From: Geosiphon pyriformis
Lineage: Eukaryota; Glomeromycota; Glomeromycetes; Archaeosporales; Geosiphonaceae
Assembly: GCA_016748015.1 (NCBI GenBank)
Contig: JAAOMT010000512.1
Location: forward strand, 1,985,598-2,049,597
DNA length: 64,000 bases
Direction of reading: 5' to 3'
The position numbers and the translations under genes were made by a program. The notes under the pieces are model-generated. The model was given only the letters and a program-made list of their open reading frames with translations, searched no databases and had not been told where the DNA came from. Of this stretch, positions 57,423-64,000 are shown piece after piece (position 1 is the first letter of the stretch; each line of letters starts with the position of its first letter).

Positions 57423-58493
57423 ATGAAAATGTCACAGCATCCTCAACCTGTCACTCAGTCTGCTTCCAGTATGAGTTTGTCTAACCCACAAGAGGCACAG
57501 CATCGTCAGCCTCAACATCTTCCGGAAGTGGGCATTGTTGTTCAGCAACATCACCTTTCACCTATTCAACACCAGCATCACTCTCAAAACCATCAACAGT
57601 TGCCAGAGATTCGAGAAGACCACTTGTTACCACAACCTTCAAGACATCAACGGAAAAGTCTTACAGGCTCATCTCAGACCCAAAACCGACCTTGTAAGAC
57701 TGAAGTTCAAAATGTGTCCGCAACTGTTTGCGCTAACTGTGGAACCAATACAACCCCTCTATGGAGGAGAGCTGCGAATGGAGAGACTATTTGTAATGCT
57801 TGTGGTAAGTAAGTTTATACAAGGCATATCTTCAAGAAAAGTCAGAACTTAAATATCAAAGTACAAAACCTATAGCCATCATAGAATATTGATTATACCC
57901 AGTCAAAGAATATGGCTTAATAACACAAATTAAATCATGCTTGATATTTTCTAAATCTAGGGCTATATTACAAAGCTCGGAATACTGTTCGTCCACCCTG
58001 GTTGAAGCGTAATACTATTAAGAAAGATGCTTCTCCAACTCCAGAAACTCAGGAGAGCGCAGATAATGGCACCTGCCCTGGGGATGGCCATTGTGACGGT
58101 ACCGGTGGATCAAGTTCATGTGATGGTTGTCCAGCTTATAATCAACACCAAGTTAACCGTCAAGCTTTGATTTGTACCAACTGTGGTACCAACACAACAC
58201 CTCTCTGGAGAAGAGATGAAGCTGGCAACACCATTTGCAATGCTTGTGGTATTTTAAATTTTAATAATCATTATTTTTAGTAATGTGGCAATATTCTCCC
58301 TAAAAAATCATTTTCAATTTACAACTAACACTTGATTTCATCCTCAACAATAAAATAGGTCTTTATTTCAAGCTACACAGTGTACATCGACCGGTCGCTA
58401 TGAGAAGATCTGTAATTAAGCGACGTAAACGTGTTGCATTGACTTCTTCCTCTCCTCCTGCACCCCATCATCCTCGTGGAAATGCCGAAGGAG

Positions 58494-58529
<36 letters not shown>

Positions 58530-59662
58530 GTAATAATAACAATAATAATAATTATCATCATCATCACAGTCCCAATCATCACCACCATCATAATAATCAT
58601 CATCATCATGAAAATCGAGTTCGACATCCACTGACTCCGGCTTCTAGTTCTAGTTCAGAATATGGAGGGTTTACTTCGGAAGAAGATGAAGAATTTGTTC
58701 GCTCCACTGGGCAAAAAAGAAAGGCTTCTTTGAATAATTCTTCTAGCAAACGTCAATGTGGAAATGATAGACAAGTTCCTGCTATTGAAGATTATTTCAC
58801 CTCTAAACAGCAAGTTAATCAACAAGGAGATGGGATTTGGAATGGTCTTAATAATGAAACTAATGATGCTCGTCATCGAGATCTTCCTTCAGTATTATCT
58901 CCACGCTCTGAAGTTCAAATTCATCGTGTCAATAATGGAGTTATCCATGATTGTGGACGTATTATGGGAACACCGAGTATTCCTTTACCCTCAGTTTATT
59001 CTGCTAATAATAGTTTTCAAGCTAGTCAATATAACGATGGGTTTAATTCTCCTAATCACGATGGTATCGAAAGATCTCCTCATTTAACTTCATCGGCAGC
59101 CCAGATATTGTCGTCCAGCCCAATTTCGGCTTTACTGAATCCTACATCTTCTAATATTGCTGCAACTCAATTGCCTCCAATTACGTCCATTCCATCTTCG
59201 GTTGATCTAAGTCCATCATCAAATAACATCGCACTTTCAGTGGTGCCTAATCATATGCAATCTCATACTCCCCAATATCATCATGGGACTCAGTCTAACG
59301 TTACGGTTAACGACCCTAACCTCACTCAACAAATTTTGGAAGCTCATCGAAAAGAATTGCAACGTGAAGTTTCACATATGAGTATGTTGCTTAGTCGATC
59401 TACCGCTCTCTTGGCTGGATTGAATCAAGCATGTGCTGCTAATGGGGGATCAGATGCTTTGGGGTATATTCCTCAAACGAATCTCAATTGTATTCCTATG
59501 GATGTCAATACTTCCTCAATGTATGCACTTCAAAACAATAATGGGAACATGTATTCTCAGCCACAACAGGGGCCGAACACTGCAACCATATCCTCTGCAA
59601 CAGGTCATCATAATTACGTGACCCTCCCACCTCCTTGTGGTTCTTTGGTTCCTCGCGATTAA
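57423..59662 (+). CDS. Two-finger GATA transcription factor of the SREA/Fep1/Urbs1 iron-regulator type
   Basis: Three exons, 57423-57804, 57961-58248 and 58359-59662, joining to 657 aa. Two fungal-type GATA fingers, C-x2-C-x17-C-x2-C, lie at about 103-127 ([14 protein letters not shown]) and 199-223 ([14 protein letters not shown]). Each is split by an intron at the same codon, after CNAC. Between them is C-x5-C-x8-C-x2-C (CPGDGHC to CDGCPAYN, about 166-184), the signature of iron-responsive siderophore and iron-uptake repressors. A basic region ([10 protein letters not shown]) follows the second finger. The long C-terminal part is Asn/His/Ser-rich, with Asn and His tracts and a likely helix near [17 protein letters not shown], as in Fep1-type C-termini. 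Expected role: nuclear repression of iron acquisition genes when iron is replete. The symbol is left open because naming differs by lineage. Confidence 0.92.
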
Positions 59663-61059
59663 TTGAAATTTCCTTTTCCAAAATAAGAATAACACATACT
59701 CATTGAGATTTTTACTTTAATATTTTTTGAACATTAAATTTTCTTGCCTTCATCCATTTTATTATTATTATGATTATTATTATTATTATTATTATGAAGT
59801 ATGAGATTATTATGAGTGACCACTTTAGTGTTATTTTTCATCTCGATGCATAATGGTGCAATATATTTGAGGACATTTTTTGATTTTTAAATGCAAGTAA
59901 TCAGATCGCTTCTCTATGAATGATCGGCGATTTACATGCATTTAAACAATGTGTCAAAATTCAACTTGTTAACGAAAGTGGCCTAGCGTTAGCTGCAACC
60001 AAGCAAACAATCATATCTCAAATGAGCCAAATCAATTAATTTTATGATCTATCTAATCGCGATCAAAATAATACGATTATATCAGTTTGAGAATTTGTTT
60101 ATTTGCATGACTAAGAGCATTTAGGATACAAACAGATAAGATTTTTTTTGTGTGTACTTGTGTGGGGTTGTGGATTAGATTTTGGAAAGATTTTATCAGA
60201 TTGAGATTATATTTCGTTTGATCAAAGATCCCATCTCTGACTTTATATGAAGAATTCTGGGCAGACTCCTGCATTGTATATTTCGTCAGGGATTCCTTGC
60301 ATCGATTCACGCTGAACGAAATACTTTGTTCTCATGCACAAATTTTTTTTATCGATAAAATCGCGCGACCATTAAAACTTGTAAAAAAAATAAATATGCA
60401 TGCCAATCCTACATCCAGTAAAAAATTTAAGGTTTTTATTTTTTGTTTGTAAGAAGATAGGTTAGGGGCATTTCATGCATGAGACATGTGAGGAGTTTTG
60501 AATTAATCTACTAAATTAATGACTATGAAACAAATCTTAACATAAAAGGTTAATCTCAACAAATAAAAGACTAGCCGTATTAGAATTTAAAAAAAAAAAA
60601 CGTCAAAAAATAATAACAATTATTATGATATAGGTAACATTAATTTTGTAAATGAAAATTTTCATTTTTGAATTATCAATTTGATGGAAAGTTAAAAACT
60701 CAAAGAAACAAATTAATGTAATTTTGTTATTTTATTTTATTTTATTTTATTTTATTGTTCAAAGAGTTATTCAAATTGGTAAACAAATTTAAAGAATATG
60801 AGAAGATATTAATTATATAATGAAATATAAATTTATTTTATTTCTTATTCATTATTCATTATTCATTATTCGTTATTCATTATTCATTATTATTTATTAT
60901 TTATTATTCATTATTCATTATTCATTATTTATTTTGTTTATTTTGTTTATTTCAATAAATTTGTTATTTTTATTTTTTGTTTAAATATTCAAAATATTGT
61001 TTTGCAAATACTTTTAAAATTATTTTATTTTTTATAATAATTTTGAGAAGATATGGATC
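59663..61059. repeat. Intergenic region with several microsatellites
   Basis: No gene. (TTA)n near 59757-59796; (TTTTA)n at about 60728-60757; a CATTATT heptamer array at about 60847-60930, with variants CGTTATT and TTTATT. 59800-60450 is more balanced but shows no splice-consistent coding chain. Confidence 0.6.
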
Positions 61060-62990
<1,931 letters not shown>

Positions 62991-62995
62991 CATGG

Positions 62996-63147
62996 AATGA
63001 GTGAGTGAGTAAGTAAGTAAGTAAGTAAGTAAGTGAATAAGTGGGTGAGTGGGTAAGTGAGTGAATGGATGAGTGAATAAGTGAGTGAGTAAGTAGATGA
63101 ATGAGTGAGTAAGTGAATAAATGGGTAAGTGAGTGAGTGAATAGAAG
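62996..63147. repeat. Tetranucleotide minisatellite (GTGA/GTAA)n
   Basis: About 150 bases of four-base units, mainly GTGA, GTAA and GAAT-type variants, with no unique spacer structure. On the minus strand it reads CTCA/CTTA and gives a spurious Leu/Thr/His-rich frame. Confidence 0.85.
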
Positions 63148-63379
63148 TATAAAAACAATATCATTTATCTTGAAAATATTTTATTTTTTAATTCCATATT
63201 GTATTTTTTTCAAAGAATTTATTATTATTATTAATTAAAAAAATATTAATTTTCTAAATTTATAGGACCAAAAAATAATTATTAGAATTTGTGTTTAAAA
63301 AAGTAAATAAAATAAAAAATTATTAAACAAACAATCTTTAAAACTTAGATTGTTATATTTATTTATTTTTTTTTATTTG

Positions 63380-64000
63380 CTTTATAAGTGAGATTCAAAC
63401 ATTACCTAGTGTTATACATCAAAGAAATGATCTAAACTAGGCATGAATTATGCATTTTTTACACGTGATTAGCCACTCGGGCTGATTAGAACAACACTAT
63501 ACAGCTATGTGAACTAAAATTGAGTCACTCACACCTGAAAAAAATAAACAAAATTTGCGAAAGCCAAAACAAACACCAAAAGTATCAGTCATGCCAAGCA
63601 ATTTGATTGCTTCAGCTGACAACTCTAAGACCAAACCAGAAACCAAGATGAGAATTGAGCCATCAAGTGGAATCAACTTATATTTTTCCATATAAGCATG
63701 ATGTTTAGCATAAATTGACCAGATATTATTTCTAAAAGCAAGGCTAAGAGAGTGCACAAATTTGACAATCTCTAAGCCAGCAACTTTAGAGTCGTGAAAG
63801 ACAGCAATCATTTCATGAAACCAATCATTAAAAACAAAACTCTTATAAAGAGCCATAGACAAAGATAAGTCAGAAGCACAAGATAACAACAACTACAATA
63901 TGTCTAAAGAAGAATAAGTGAGACCAGAAACCACCTTCCAGGATTCCACATAAGATTCCAGCAATTGACATCAAATGAAATCATCAATTCTGCAAGAAAA
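63380..64000 (-). mobile_element. LINE-type retrotransposon, 3' end (copy D), runs off right edge
   Basis: Read on the minus strand, 63892-63497 is the C-terminal part of ORF2, open for 131 residues, aligned with the ends of copies B and C. FVFNDWFHEMIAVF pairs with FVFND in copy C, and GFVMKNWYAEAVLVF with it in copy B. The 3' UTR follows (63496-63380) with the hairpin word at 63476-63465 and CTAGTTTAGATCATTTCTTTG. It closes in an A-rich tail at about 63380-63360. This copy is the least damaged here. Confidence 0.8.
63465..63476 (-). other. LINE 3'-UTR hairpin, copy D
   Basis: Minus-strand GTGGCTAATCAC, about 20 bases after the ORF2 stop, with a GTGG/TCAC stem that includes one G-T pair. 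Confidence 0.5.

Noticed and set aside
58373-58631. Minus-strand frames rich in Ile/Met or Tyr/Asp
   Set aside because: Shadows of the Asn- and His-encoding repeats in the GATA factor gene.

Overview
The window reads as nuclear DNA of an early-diverging fungus, most likely an arbuscular mycorrhizal fungus (Glomeromycotina, Rhizophagus-like). This is inference from four things: extreme AT richness between genes; host genes cut by many short GT-AG introns; large decayed LINE and Ty3/gypsy families; and a gene set including a Fep1/SREA/Urbs1-type GATA factor, CPSF73, Sec1 and a methionine synthase reductase. No rRNA, tRNA, CRISPR or bacterial-style operon was seen.

Left part (1-32740) is a repeat graveyard with one host gene, an intronless 1136-aa mitochondrial-type PPR protein (2420-5830). 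The repeats are: the 5' end of a LINE on the minus strand (1-~1260); a nearly full-length but stop-ridden LINE on the plus strand (~8416-15290) with ORF1, endonuclease, reverse transcriptase and RNase H remnants; an ORF1-only element with a LINE tail (~16231-18480); and a third, heavily AT-shifted LINE (~19100-31175). The third LINE was later broken by three LTR-retroelement pieces: a 5'-truncated gypsy element (~22266-24434), a 2.8-kb element with two LTRs on the minus strand (25278-28103, target duplication CTGC), and a 1.0-kb solo LTR (28951-29958, target duplication ACAG). All three LTRs share TGTTAC...GTAACA ends. Older, barely recognisable LTR copies lie in the AT-rich spacers.

Right part (32741-59662) is gene-dense: GNL3/Grn1 nucleolar GTPase (+), methionine synthase reductase (-), a small Cys-rich PLAC8-like protein (-), CPSF73/Ysh1 (-) divergently paired with a DUF7719-like membrane protein (+), Sec1 (+) with a Gln/Gly/Tyr-rich tail, a TBC-domain protein lacking the catalytic fingers (+), a rhomboid protease (+) and a two-finger iron-type GATA repressor (+). 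Exon chains were worked out by hand from donor/acceptor sites and reading phase. They close exactly in frame for GNL3 (627 aa), MTRR (711), PLAC8-like (157), CPSF73 (708), DUF7719-like (205), Sec1 (753), TBC (311), rhomboid (548) and SREA (657).

Far right (59663-64000) is again repetitive: microsatellites, a retroelement tail ending in (TAA)n, a tetranucleotide minisatellite, and the 3' end of a fourth LINE on the minus strand. The genes are mostly unrelated housekeeping functions and form no pathway. The points of most biological interest are the implied B12-dependent methionine metabolism, the nested transposon history, a shared LINE 3' hairpin with compensatory changes, and a decayed accessory reading frame between the gypsy integrase and its LTR.
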